NCBI RefSeq assembly: GCF_001440345.1
Contig: NZ_LJYX01000016.1
Span: 148,080 to 212,079 of the forward strand
Origin: Colwellia sp. TT2012
GTDB taxonomy: Bacteria; Pseudomonadota; Gammaproteobacteria; Enterobacterales; Alteromonadaceae
Direction: 5' to 3'
Length of the DNA: 64,000 nucleotides
Shown piece by piece: positions 17,959 to 26,871 of this stretch; the first letter of the stretch is position 1, and every line of letters starts with the position of its first letter. The notes under the pieces were generated by a model. The model was not told the origin of the DNA. It saw nothing but the letters and a program-made list of their open reading frames with translations, and ran no database searches. The translations under genes were made by a program, and so were the position numbers.

Positions 17959-18903
17959 CTAAAACTCAGGTACAACGGTTACCGCTAATCGACGCATTTC
18001 TTTAAAGACTTCAGGATCTTTAGATACAGGTAACGTACCCGCTTTATAAATAGCATTTTTAGCCGCAGCACATACCGTTTTATCACCTTGCCCCACTTTA
18101 ACGTCGGTAACAAAGCCTGAAGGCGCCAAACTGATGGTCAATTTACAAGACTTATCAGCCATGGTGCTACGATCTTTTCTCATATGACGGTTAATACTCT
18201 GGGTGATCAAGGCGGAATACCGTGCTATCTCGGTCATCACTTGTTGCTGACGAGCTTGATTACGACTTACCATTTCAGCCGCCATTTGTTTTGCTAACAT
18301 ATCATCTTGAATTGCTTGTTCTTTAGCGGCTATTTCTTGTCTCTTACGTTCAGCAATTTTTTCAAGACGAAGCTCTGCTACTTTTTTAGCTGCAGCTTCT
18401 TCTTTTAAACGCTTTGAGCGAGCAACAGCAGCCGCTTTTTCAGCCGCTTGCTTTTCTTGCTCCTTTTGCTGACGAATTTTTTCAGCCTTGGCCGCTTTTG
18501 CATTCGATAACTTAGCCGCTTTATCCGCTTTAATTTTTTCTTGTTCTTTTTGCTTACGCTGACGCTCTAATTTCTTGATACGAGCTTCTTCTCTGGTCCG
18601 ACGTTTTTTGGCATCAGTTGCCCGTTTTTCTACCGCCTTTAAACGTTTTTTCTCTGCATCAAGTTGTGCTGATTTTTGTTGCTGTATTCTCTTTATTGCT
18701 TGTTCAAATTTTGCTTTGTCGATAATCACAGCTTTTATCGGCTCTAAAGTTTGTGCTGACGGGGTGGGTTTCGGCTCGGGAATGGAGGAAAAATCCCCGG
18801 CAAACAAGCCAAAAAGTAACACTAGGTGTAAAGCAATACTGAACAAGATAGCTTTGAAGTAAACTGATTCAACAGTAAAAATTGAAGCTCGTTGCTGTGC
18901 CAC
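17959..18903 (-). CDS. tolA: Tol-Pal system protein TolA
   Basis: 314 residues. One membrane segment near 14-33 is followed by a long Lys/Ala/Glu-rich helical region (about 60-215) that spans the periplasm, and a C-terminal domain (about 220-314, with SCKLTISLAPSGFVTDVKV). TolA is energised by TolQR and reaches the outer membrane to move Pal-TolB. It is shorter than E. coli TolA (421 aa), mostly in the helical part. The gene starts one base after tolR ends. Confidence 0.94.
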   Translation of the reverse strand: MAQQRASIFTVESVYFKAILFSIALHLVLLFGLFAGDFSSIPEPKPTPSAQTLEPIKAVIIDKAKFEQAIKRIQQQKSAQLDAEKKRLKAVEKRATDAKKRRTREEARIKKLERQRKQKEQEKIKADKAAKLSNAKAAKAEKIRQQKEQEKQAAEKAAAVARSKRLKEEAAAKKVAELRLEKIAERKRQEIAAKEQAIQDDMLAKQMAAEMVSRNQARQQQVMTEIARYSALITQSINRHMRKDRSTMADKSCKLTISLAPSGFVTDVKVGQGDKTVCAAAKNAIYKAGTLPVSKDPEVFKEMRRLAVTVVPEF

Positions 18904-18904
18904 G

Positions 18905-19330
18905 CTATTCCCCTATAGAGTCTGTCATTAAACCTATCGATGGCACACCGGCAACAGTTTGCAACAAGACCATAAGTTGAATAACCGCATTATAAGAAAC
19001 AGCGCCGTCACCATTTACCAGCACAGGTGTTCCCGGTTCAATCGCTAGATGCGCTTTTACTAATATTGCCACTTCTTCTGCCGACATAGGTTCTTTATCG
19101 TTGGCCCCGACGGTGAGGTAATACCGTCCTTGCGCATCAACACTGGCCACTAATGGCGTTTTACTTTGCTCATCTAAGGGCTCGGCGTCCGCTTGTGGTA
19201 AGTCAACTTTAACCCCTTGGGTAATTAACGGGGTGCTAATCATAAAAACAATTAGCAATACCAACATTACATCGATATAGGGTACTACATTAATTTCAGC
19301 CACTATACGGCGTCTAACTCTTTTGTACAT
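18905..19330 (-). CDS. tolR: Biopolymer transport protein TolR
   Basis: 141 residues. The N-terminal membrane segment holds the proton-path Asp in NVVPYIDVMLVLLIVFMI. The periplasmic ExbD/TolR domain covers about 45-135. It works with TolQ as a proton-driven motor. It is two bases from tolQ and one from tolA, so tightly coupled. Confidence 0.97.
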   Translation of the reverse strand: MYKRVRRRIVAEINVVPYIDVMLVLLIVFMISTPLITQGVKVDLPQADAEPLDEQSKTPLVASVDAQGRYYLTVGANDKEPMSAEEVAILVKAHLAIEPGTPVLVNGDGAVSYNAVIQLMVLLQTVAGVPSIGLMTDSIGE

Positions 19331-19332
19331 AG

Positions 19333-20025
19333 TTATGCCTTACGTGCAGATTGCTCAGCGGCGGATTGACGTTGTAATATACTTGAAAATTCATCCATAA
19401 AATTGCCATAGCTGTTCTCCAGCTTTTCTACTTTATGACTAAAACGGTTAAAAGCAATGACGGCAGGAATAGCAGCAAAAAGCCCCATGGCGGTAGCGAT
19501 TAATGCTTCGGCAATGCCGGGGGCCACCATAGCAAGTGTCGCCTGTTTTACCGCACCTAAAGCAATAAATGAAGTCATGATACCCCACACGGTACCAAAT
19601 AAACCAATATATGGACTAATAGAGCCAACGGTTGCCATAAAGGGCAAGTGGGTCTCTAAACTATCTACTTCTCGGGATAATGCGACACGCATGGCACGAT
19701 AAGTACCATCGATAATAATTTGTGGGTTATCAATATGACTTTTTCTTAATCGGGCAAATTCTTTAAAGCCGGCAATAAATAAGGTTTCAATACCTTGCAC
19801 TTGAGGTTTAGCCGAGATATCACTATAGAGCTTACTTAAATCGGCACCACTCCAAAATTTATCTTCAAACGCCTTTAACGCTAACTCGGCCGTTTTCAGT
19901 ACGTTTCTCCGCTGGAATATCATTGCCCAGCACATAATTGAGAAGATGAGTAAAACAAGCATAACAAATTGCACTAATATGCTTGCTTCTATGACTAATC
20001 GAAAAAAGGAAATTTCAGCTGACAC
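19333..20025 (-). CDS. tolQ: Proton channel protein TolQ
   Basis: 230 residues with three membrane segments (about 15-37, 135-157, 170-192). The second and third contain the motor motifs [13 protein letters not shown] and [20 protein letters not shown]. MotA/TolQ/ExbB family. Its start overlaps the ybgC end by 11 bases. Confidence 0.97.
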   Translation of the reverse strand: MSAEISFFRLVIEASILVQFVMLVLLIFSIMCWAMIFQRRNVLKTAELALKAFEDKFWSGADLSKLYSDISAKPQVQGIETLFIAGFKEFARLRKSHIDNPQIIIDGTYRAMRVALSREVDSLETHLPFMATVGSISPYIGLFGTVWGIMTSFIALGAVKQATLAMVAPGIAEALIATAMGLFAAIPAVIAFNRFSHKVEKLENSYGNFMDEFSSILQRQSAAEQSARKA

Positions 20026-20449
20026 GTTTAAAGGCTCCTAGTATTTTTTTGGGAATAGCACAGGGTTTATGCTGGCTAAAGTCAACACAAGCAACACGTA
20101 TTTTAGCGGTACAAAGTACTTGCTGTGCTTGGTTGGTTATTTGTTGTTGAAACACTAAACTGGCACGTTTCAAGGTTATTATCGTTGTCTTTACCTCAAG
20201 TAAATCATCGAGCTTGGCTGAGGCTAGGTTATCCATTTCAACCTTTCTGACCACAAAACCTAGTTTTTGTTGCAAAAAACTTTGTTGATTTATCCCTATT
20301 TCTCGTAACCACTCGGTACGTGCTCGCTCAAAAAACTTTAAGTAATTGGCATAATAGACAATACCGCCAGCATCCGTATCTTCGTAATAGACCCGAATAG
20401 CGAAATGATGCGCTGTTGCTTTTGATAATTTAGAGACTTCTTCAGACAT
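20015..20449 (-). CDS. ybgC: Acyl-CoA thioesterase YbgC
   Basis: 144 residues, hotdog fold. The catalytic stretch [28 protein letters not shown] contains the Asp and Tyr of the 4-hydroxybenzoyl-CoA thioesterase class. It is the first gene of the tol-pal operon, as in E. coli. It may act on acyl-CoA or acyl-ACP linked to phospholipid synthesis at the division site. Confidence 0.95.
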   Translation of the reverse strand: MSEEVSKLSKATAHHFAIRVYYEDTDAGGIVYYANYLKFFERARTEWLREIGINQQSFLQQKLGFVVRKVEMDNLASAKLDDLLEVKTTIITLKRASLVFQQQITNQAQQVLCTAKIRVACVDFSQHKPCAIPKKILGAFKRVS

Positions 20450-20604
20450 ATACTATGGGTATTATTTTGTAGTTGATTGATGACTTAAGCGAGATGGCTC
20501 TATAGTAATAGATAAAGCAACAGGCAAACAAGGTGGCAGAGATAAAAACTTACATTATTTAGCATAAAAAGTGATAAAAATACTTTTCTTATATTAAAAA
20601 ACAA

Positions 20605-20628
20605 AAAAAGCGCCATCAGGCGCTTTTT
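20605..20628 (-). terminator. Terminator of deaD
   Basis: AAAAAGCGCC (20605-20614), loop ATCA, GGCGCTTTTT (20619-20628), 25 bases after the deaD stop. A-T runs flank both sides. Confidence 0.92.
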
Positions 20629-20652
20629 AAAAGACAATTAAGTCATTATCAA

Positions 20653-22485
20653 CTAGTTATTACGTGGCGCTCGTTCAGCACGACGAGGGGTACGATTTTG
20701 GCTAACAATAACTTCGTCTGAAGTAGTTATAGCAAGAGGTTGACGACGAACACGTACACTTTTCAATTGATTGAACAAGTCAGCCGGGATGCCTTTTGGC
20801 AATTGTACAAATGTATGCTTCTCGTGCAAGTTAATCGCACCAATATAGCTACTATCAAGTGAAATTTCGTTGGCGATAGCACCAACAATATCACCTGGAC
20901 GTGCCCCATGATCTTTACCTACTTCAAGACGGTAAGTCTGCCAATCGACATCGTTACGGTTTACTTTTTCTTTACGAGGTCTGTCATCACGTGAACCACG
21001 GTTGCCATTTCGGTCGCCACGGCTATCACTACGGGCGTCACGACGATTATCTCTACCACCGCGGTCATTACGATCTCGGCTGCTTCTGTCGCGATTATTA
21101 TCACGAGAATCACGAGTATCTCGACGCGGCTTAGGATCTTCTTTCGGCTGTAGTGGTTGCTTTAACTGTTTTTGATATAACAAAGCAGCGGCTAAATCAG
21201 TCATTGACAACTCAGACTCTGCAGCCATGGCTTCAATAATTTCGCGCATATTAGTTAAGTCTTTATCACTGACAATAGTTGAAATTTCAACACGAGCACG
21301 TTCAATACGTTTTTTACCAAGTTCTTCAATATTTGGTAACTCATACATATTCACTGTGCCAGAGGTTAAACGCTCATAGTGACGTAATGAATACATTTCA
21401 CGAGGACGAACAAATGAGATTGCCGTGCCTTCACGACCTGCACGTCCGGTACGACCAATGCGATGCACATACGCTTCGTTATCACCAGGCAAGTCATAGT
21501 TAATTACATGAGAAATACGTGGGATATCTAAACCACGGGCAACAACGTCGGTTGCTACTAAGATAGACGATTGACCCGACTTCATTTGAGTAATACAACG
21601 TTCACGTTGTGCTTGGTTCATATCACCATTTAAGGCTAGTGCTGGATAACCAGCACGCTCTAACTTTTCAGCAACATCAACGGTATCATTACGTGTACGA
21701 ACAAAAATAAGCATGGCATCAAATTCAACAGTTTCAGCAATACGCTCCAATGCCGTCATTTTGCTAATGCCGCTAACTTTCCATGCATATTGAGTAATAT
21801 TTGCTTTGGATTTTTTTAATGCTGCAATTTTTATATGCTCCGGATCTTTTAAGAAACGGTTAGCAATTTTTCTGATTGCTGGTGGCATAGTTGCCGAGAA
21901 CAAACACATTTGTGTGGCTTTTGGTAAGTGATCTAAAATCCACTGGATATCTTCTAAGAAACCCATGTTTAACATTTCATCGGCTTCATCTAATACACAG
22001 ACGCGTAAGTCATCTAATTTTAAGCTTTTACGACGTAAATGGTCCATTAAACGACCTGGAGTACCGACAACAACTTGTGCGCCACGTTCTAGTTGTTGAA
22101 ATTGTGGTCCATAGGATTGACCACCATATAAGGTAGCAACACGTAAACCTTTCATGTTTTTACCGAAAGATTCTATGGCTTCAGCAACTTGCATTGCTAA
22201 TTCACGTGTTGGTGCTAAAACCATCAATTGTGGTTTTTTAATTGAAGTATCTATTTTTGCTAGTGCAGGTAAGCCAAAAGCGGCGGTTTTACCTGTACCT
22301 GTTTGCGCTTCACCTAAAACATCTTTACCAGCTAAAAGCGGAGGAATAGTTTGTACTTGAATATCAGTTGCTGAGGTGAAACCGATAGACGTTATCGCTG
22401 ATAATAAATCTTTAGGTAAACCTAAAGAATCAAAAGAAACAGCTTCAGTATTTTCGGTATTTTCAGTATTGCTTTGATCGGTCAT
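20653..22485 (-). CDS. deaD: ATP-dependent RNA helicase DeaD/CsdA
   Basis: 610 residues. All DEAD-box motifs are visible: Q motif, I (AQTGTGKT), Ia (APTRELA), Ib (GTPGRLMD), II (DEAD), III (SAT), IV, V (ATDVVARGLD) and VI (HRIGRTGRAGREG). After the core come an Arg/Asp/Gly-rich stretch (about 455-510) and a DbpA-like RNA-binding domain. The RGG/RDR-type tail and length match DeaD/CsdA, which unwinds RNA in 50S assembly and mRNA decay in the cold. A long leader and strong promoter precede it. Confidence 0.96.
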   Translation of the reverse strand: MTDQSNTENTENTEAVSFDSLGLPKDLLSAITSIGFTSATDIQVQTIPPLLAGKDVLGEAQTGTGKTAAFGLPALAKIDTSIKKPQLMVLAPTRELAMQVAEAIESFGKNMKGLRVATLYGGQSYGPQFQQLERGAQVVVGTPGRLMDHLRRKSLKLDDLRVCVLDEADEMLNMGFLEDIQWILDHLPKATQMCLFSATMPPAIRKIANRFLKDPEHIKIAALKKSKANITQYAWKVSGISKMTALERIAETVEFDAMLIFVRTRNDTVDVAEKLERAGYPALALNGDMNQAQRERCITQMKSGQSSILVATDVVARGLDIPRISHVINYDLPGDNEAYVHRIGRTGRAGREGTAISFVRPREMYSLRHYERLTSGTVNMYELPNIEELGKKRIERARVEISTIVSDKDLTNMREIIEAMAAESELSMTDLAAALLYQKQLKQPLQPKEDPKPRRDTRDSRDNNRDRSSRDRNDRGGRDNRRDARSDSRGDRNGNRGSRDDRPRKEKVNRNDVDWQTYRLEVGKDHGARPGDIVGAIANEISLDSSYIGAINLHEKHTFVQLPKGIPADLFNQLKSVRVRRQPLAITTSDEVIVSQNRTPRRAERAPRNN

Positions 22486-22846
22486 AATAAATTTTCATCT
22501 TCTCAAGGCAGGCATATTACTTGGGAGCAATATTAAAAATCAATCACAAAGATGCCGCTAAATTAACGGTTGTTAATTAGCTGCACTTATATAGCATTTG
22601 ATTTAAATTGCTAAGTCTTAACCTGCGTAAATATACGAGGAAACCACCAGGAAGACTTTAGGCATATAGCGTGCTCTTGACGCTATATTTCTTGCTAATT
22701 CTAGGGGCGAATTAGCTGGGCAAGTCTATTGGGCGGTAAAACCCCACTCATCTCGATATACTTATACATTTGTTTAACTATTTGATAATTAGTATAAGTA
22801 AGCCGTCGGACTAACTTAAGGTGAAAAACATTCACCTTGTTATCGA
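22486..22846 (-). promoter_or_regulatory. Long 5' leader of deaD
   Basis: The promoter at 22854-22881 would give a leader of about 360 nt before the deaD start. It contains no gene but has a perfect hairpin near its 5' end (AAGGTGAA / TTCACCTT, 22818-22838). Cold-shock helicase and csp mRNAs often have long structured leaders that control translation at low temperature, so a similar role is inferred here. Confidence 0.5.
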
Positions 22847-22853
22847 GGCGCGC

Positions 22854-22881
22854 ATTATACAGAGAACGATACAATTAACAA
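22854..22881 (-). promoter_or_regulatory. deaD promoter
   Basis: On the minus strand TTGTTA (22881-22876), 16 bases, TATAAT (22859-22854), then a GC-rich discriminator (GCGCGCC). It is located just past the stop of the PilZ-like gene. Confidence 0.7.
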
Positions 22882-22886
22882 GAACT

Positions 22887-23492
22887 TTATAAAATAACGT
22901 CTTGATATAGGTTGGGGTATTTGATTTTGTGTGAATTAAATAGAAAGGTTCTTAATGCCTCCCGACCTTGTTGTAAGTCTTTAAATTTAGCGGCAACAAC
23001 ATTTTTTTCATGTCGAACCAAGTCAAGTTCGAGTTTTAGCGGCTCTTCACCCGCTAAGCTCATTTCTAATGAAGCCTGCTGTAGATCTAAGATCTTACCC
23101 TCGGAGCTAGCAATTTTTAACGTTAACCCAGTGGCAGAAAGTGATAGAATTTCAATTTTTCGCTCATGAAATACGTCAAAGATTGCCACATTTTTAGGTG
23201 TATTAACTCGCCAACTACGGCCACTACCATTGACATCAATTATTTCGGGAGTACCTAACTTAGGTGAGAACTCACCTTGTTTATTCAGTGATAGTGAGAC
23301 AGGAAACAATAATTGATAGTGACTAATTTCTGCTAATAGTGTTAATTTACTGCCAACTAACACTTGTTTTAATGATTGAGGCACATCTGTCTGCGTACTG
23401 AGCTGGTGTTGTGTACCAGTCTCCATACAATCAGTTGATGTTTTAGTAAAAATATTATTGAAAAAATCCAATTCTTCCGTCGAGAATTCCAT
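22887..23492 (-). CDS. PilZ-like hypothetical protein
   Basis: 201 residues without signal or membrane segment. A beta-rich region at about 75-195 includes RSWRVNTPKNVAIFDVFHER, IEILSLSATGLTLKI and KLELDLVRHEKNVVAAKF, the pattern of a PilZ or YcgR-N-like barrel (S-x-x-G and a late K-F/F-hydrophobic strand). The classical c-di-GMP RxxxR motif is not clear. It could bind c-di-GMP or simply share the fold. It follows the Lon-like gene on the same strand with a 132-base gap. Confidence 0.6.
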   Translation of the reverse strand: MEFSTEELDFFNNIFTKTSTDCMETGTQHQLSTQTDVPQSLKQVLVGSKLTLLAEISHYQLLFPVSLSLNKQGEFSPKLGTPEIIDVNGSGRSWRVNTPKNVAIFDVFHERKIEILSLSATGLTLKIASSEGKILDLQQASLEMSLAGEEPLKLELDLVRHEKNVVAAKFKDLQQGREALRTFLFNSHKIKYPNLYQDVIL

Positions 23493-23624
23493 TTAAATGT
23501 CATGCCGCAGGTTTTGTTAGGTAAAATACCATAACAAAAACCTGGACACAGTGCAATTATTGAGCTACCGAAGCTTATATTTCCACTAGGCATGAATACA
23601 AATAAGATTACTCTTCGGCGCCAT

Positions 23625-26042
23625 TTATTCCTCAGCACCATTAAGTAAATCGGCAAAGTTTTTGAGTTTATCAAGGGCTAAACCATGAATAGATTTACGT
23701 GGATAGCGCCCAGTTCGACTAATAACACCGGCATCAACTTTCATTAAGAGTTCCAGTGCTTGATCAATAGTTTCAACGGCATAGATGGAAAATTCACCGC
23801 GAGTAACCGCCGCTATCACCTCATCATTAAGCATTAAATTAATAACATTGGTTTGTGGAATGATGACCCCTTGGTTTCCAGTTAAACCTTTGTCTTGGCA
23901 CAACTGGAAGAAGCCTTCTATTTTCTCATTAACACCGCCAATAGATTGCACTTCACCATGTTGATTAATGGAACCTGTTATCGCGAGGCTTTGATCTATC
24001 GGTAATAAGGTAATGGCAGAGATAAGTGCACAAAGTTCAGCCATTGAGGCACTATCACCATCAATATGGCCATAGGATTGTTCTATGGCAATATTAGCGG
24101 AAATATTTACCGGAAAATTTTGCCCGTATTTATGGCCTAAATATCCCGTTAACAGTAAAACCCCTTTTGAATGAATAGACTTGCCTAAATCTACCTCTCC
24201 TTCAATATCGGTTACGCCTTCACTACCCGCATAAACGGTTGCGGTTATACGAGCTGGGGTACCAAAAACACTATCACCTATTTCTAATACAGTTAAACCA
24301 TTTACCTTAGCGAGGCACTCCCCTTCTGTATTGATTAAAACTTGCCGCTCTTTAATTTCACTGAGCCAGGTTTCACTGATTCGACCAATACGACGTTTTT
24401 TAGCCGCTTGTGCCAAAGCAATATGCTGTGCGGTTAAATTACCCGTAGCGCCTTGCTGTTGCCAGCAATAATTTGCTTCATCGAGTAAATCATTTACTTG
24501 CACTATATTGGCTGAAATTTTGTATTTATGTTCACCGCGTCTTAGTGCATAACGAACTAGCTCTAATACGGCTTCATTACTAACCTCGGGGTAATTATAT
24601 TGCTCAGCACGTCGCCTTATTAAACGACCAAAAGCAATTAAATTACTATCTGTTTTATCGAGATGGCGATCAAAATCAGCTAACACCCGAAAAAGTTCAG
24701 TAAACTCTTGATCATAATCTTGTAAGGTATAATAAATTTCGGCATCACCAAGTAGTACCACTTTAACCTGCAGAGGGATTTTTTCTGGCTGCAAGCTATA
24801 GCCATTTGGCTGACTATATTCCGAATGAGGATTTTCAATGGTAATTTGCTGAGTTTTCAAGGCAAGTTTTAAGCGCGACCACACCATAGGTTGGCTTAAC
24901 ACTTTATCGGCATCTAATAATAAATAGCCGCCATTAGCCTTATGTAAAGCACCAGGTCTGATTAAACGATAACTCGTATAACTACTGCCTTGAAAGCTAG
25001 CAAAATCGACATGACCAAATAGGTTTTGATAGCTTGGGTTTTGCTCATAAATGACCGGAGCGCCTTGAGATTCATCACGAGGCACAAGTAAATTGGGCAA
25101 AAAACGCTCCACCATCAATTTTCGTAACTCTTTATCTGTTGGTGCATCATCAGATTCGCTGACTAAAATCTCTAATACCACATCTACTACATGGTTTTTT
25201 ACTGTCTCTAAATATTTCAATACATCTTGATTATTACTAAACGATTTTTCTAATTCAGTTAAATAAGGTTTAATGGCTTTTTCAGCGGTATCATTTTTAA
25301 GTTTTCTTAATTGTTCAAAAGACAGCCGTTTCCACAGTGGTAATTCTAATAATTGCTCAGAAAGAACATTCTCTAACACGCTCAGTAGTTGATAAAACTT
25401 GGTTCGTTCTGTTTCCTTTAAATTAGCAAATTCTTTATCACTTAAGGGTTTACCGTCAACCAAAGGCGAGAAGCCCAATTCGCCATTTTCTTCATATAAA
25501 ACCACGTTATCTTTTAAGGCGGCGTCTTCCACAATACCAATGGCCTGATCGTATTTTTTATTAAACTCCCTATCAATGGCTGATTTTTGTCTTTGGTAAC
25601 CTGGGTTATCGAAAACATCAGGGAATAAACTGAGTAAACCATCAATAAACTTATTCATGCTGACTAATAATTGCTTACCTTCGCCAGGTTTAAGGGACAA
25701 GGTTAATGGAATATGGCTTTCATCAAAATTATTGATGTAGCACCATTCATCAGGTGCTTTTTTCTCAGTGGCCAGCGAGGTTAACATTTGCTTAATTAAT
25801 GTTTGTCGCCCCGTGCCGTGTTCACCCATAGCAAAAACATTAAAACCTATGGTCGACATTGATAAACCGAATGCTAAGGCCTCTTTGGCCCGTTCATGGC
25901 CAACAAAGCCTTGTGAGTCAGCATCAAGGGCGGTACTGGCTGATTTTTGATTATCGGAAAATAATGAAGCTGACAAGGGAGACGTTAGATCATCTACCCC
26001 AATACGGGTTTGATCTGCAAGGGAAGTAAAAGTTTTAGTCAT
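23625..26042 (-). CDS. Lon-family ATP-dependent protease (LonB/YcbZ-like)
   Basis: 805 residues, close to the long form of this family in Vibrio and Shewanella (E. coli YcbZ is 586). The N-terminal AAA-like domain has a Walker A with Arg in place of the usual Lys (GEHGTGRQTL, about 73-82). A helical insert (about 170-300) follows, then a Walker B-like GGYLLLDADKVL. The C-terminal Lon-type peptidase has the catalytic Ser in GDSASMAEL (about 664) and Lys in GGVNEKIEGF (about 706). The proteolytic dyad is intact. Substrates are unknown; the family is linked to stress and DNA replication control. Confidence 0.88.
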   Translation of the reverse strand: MTKTFTSLADQTRIGVDDLTSPLSASLFSDNQKSASTALDADSQGFVGHERAKEALAFGLSMSTIGFNVFAMGEHGTGRQTLIKQMLTSLATEKKAPDEWCYINNFDESHIPLTLSLKPGEGKQLLVSMNKFIDGLLSLFPDVFDNPGYQRQKSAIDREFNKKYDQAIGIVEDAALKDNVVLYEENGELGFSPLVDGKPLSDKEFANLKETERTKFYQLLSVLENVLSEQLLELPLWKRLSFEQLRKLKNDTAEKAIKPYLTELEKSFSNNQDVLKYLETVKNHVVDVVLEILVSESDDAPTDKELRKLMVERFLPNLLVPRDESQGAPVIYEQNPSYQNLFGHVDFASFQGSSYTSYRLIRPGALHKANGGYLLLDADKVLSQPMVWSRLKLALKTQQITIENPHSEYSQPNGYSLQPEKIPLQVKVVLLGDAEIYYTLQDYDQEFTELFRVLADFDRHLDKTDSNLIAFGRLIRRRAEQYNYPEVSNEAVLELVRYALRRGEHKYKISANIVQVNDLLDEANYCWQQQGATGNLTAQHIALAQAAKKRRIGRISETWLSEIKERQVLINTEGECLAKVNGLTVLEIGDSVFGTPARITATVYAGSEGVTDIEGEVDLGKSIHSKGVLLLTGYLGHKYGQNFPVNISANIAIEQSYGHIDGDSASMAELCALISAITLLPIDQSLAITGSINQHGEVQSIGGVNEKIEGFFQLCQDKGLTGNQGVIIPQTNVINLMLNDEVIAAVTRGEFSIYAVETIDQALELLMKVDAGVISRTGRYPRKSIHGLALDKLKNFADLLNGAEE

Positions 26043-26189
26043 ATAAATCCTTTAAAGAGCGTTATTAAATAACGAGTCTAATAAATAACGAATCGACGCT
26101 AATATTTGGAAATCATTGCATCGAATTAAGGTATCGGAAATTGCGCTAGTGTACTGGCAAACATTTAGGCTAACAAGTTGATTATAAAA

Positions 26190-26675
26190 CTAAGGGTTGA
26201 GGGGCAGACGAATAAAGTCTGTTGAGCCACAATGAACACAGTCACCAATTTCACTAAAATGCAAAATAGTTATTTTTTCATCGCATTGTTGACATTGCAG
26301 CTCACCAAAGCCAATGAAGTCACCACTTTTGTATAAACCATCATGATTAAAGTCTTCAATAAGCTCTGCCCATTCCACTTGTGATTTATCGGTTAACTTG
26401 GCAAGAGTATCCCAAAGGCTTTCATTTAATAAACCCAAGTAGAGCGAATGTTTGGCTTGTGAGCGATTTAATTGATAAAAATCATGGAGATCATATTTTA
26501 AATTATCGGTAAATTGTTTTAGCTTTTCTTCAGACATAGCTTCAGCGGCATTAGCATACAACTTTGCCTGTTTAATAAACTCATCAATGTGTGGCTTTTG
26601 CTCAGCTTTTACTGAGACTAACCAGTTATTGAGACTTTTGTAGATATCAGCAAAGTAATCATTTTGATGTGACAT
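26190..26675 (-). CDS. Zinc-ribbon protein, YbeL family (DUF1451)
   Basis: 161 residues. A helical N-terminal part is followed by a C-terminal zinc ribbon with two CxxC pairs (LQCQQCDEKI and DCVHCGSTDF). This is the YbeL/DUF1451 family, and the E. coli gene also lies next to leuS, which supports orthology. It is divergent from leuS. Function unknown. Confidence 0.85.
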   Translation of the reverse strand: MSHQNDYFADIYKSLNNWLVSVKAEQKPHIDEFIKQAKLYANAAEAMSEEKLKQFTDNLKYDLHDFYQLNRSQAKHSLYLGLLNESLWDTLAKLTDKSQVEWAELIEDFNHDGLYKSGDFIGFGELQCQQCDEKITILHFSEIGDCVHCGSTDFIRLPLNP

Positions 26676-26871
26676 TAGTATTCTCCCTCACGCGTATTAC
26701 TTTCACTATAAATTCAAGTATAGGAAAAGTTGAAATATATGCTTGTTGTTACCCAACGAGATAAGGTATTCTACTGCGATAATCTAACATTGGTTTATTC
26801 ACTATTCATGCAAATTCCCCTTGGGTAGTAAGCAAGCTGGTAACACCTTAAAAGCATTCGAGAAAACCTTA

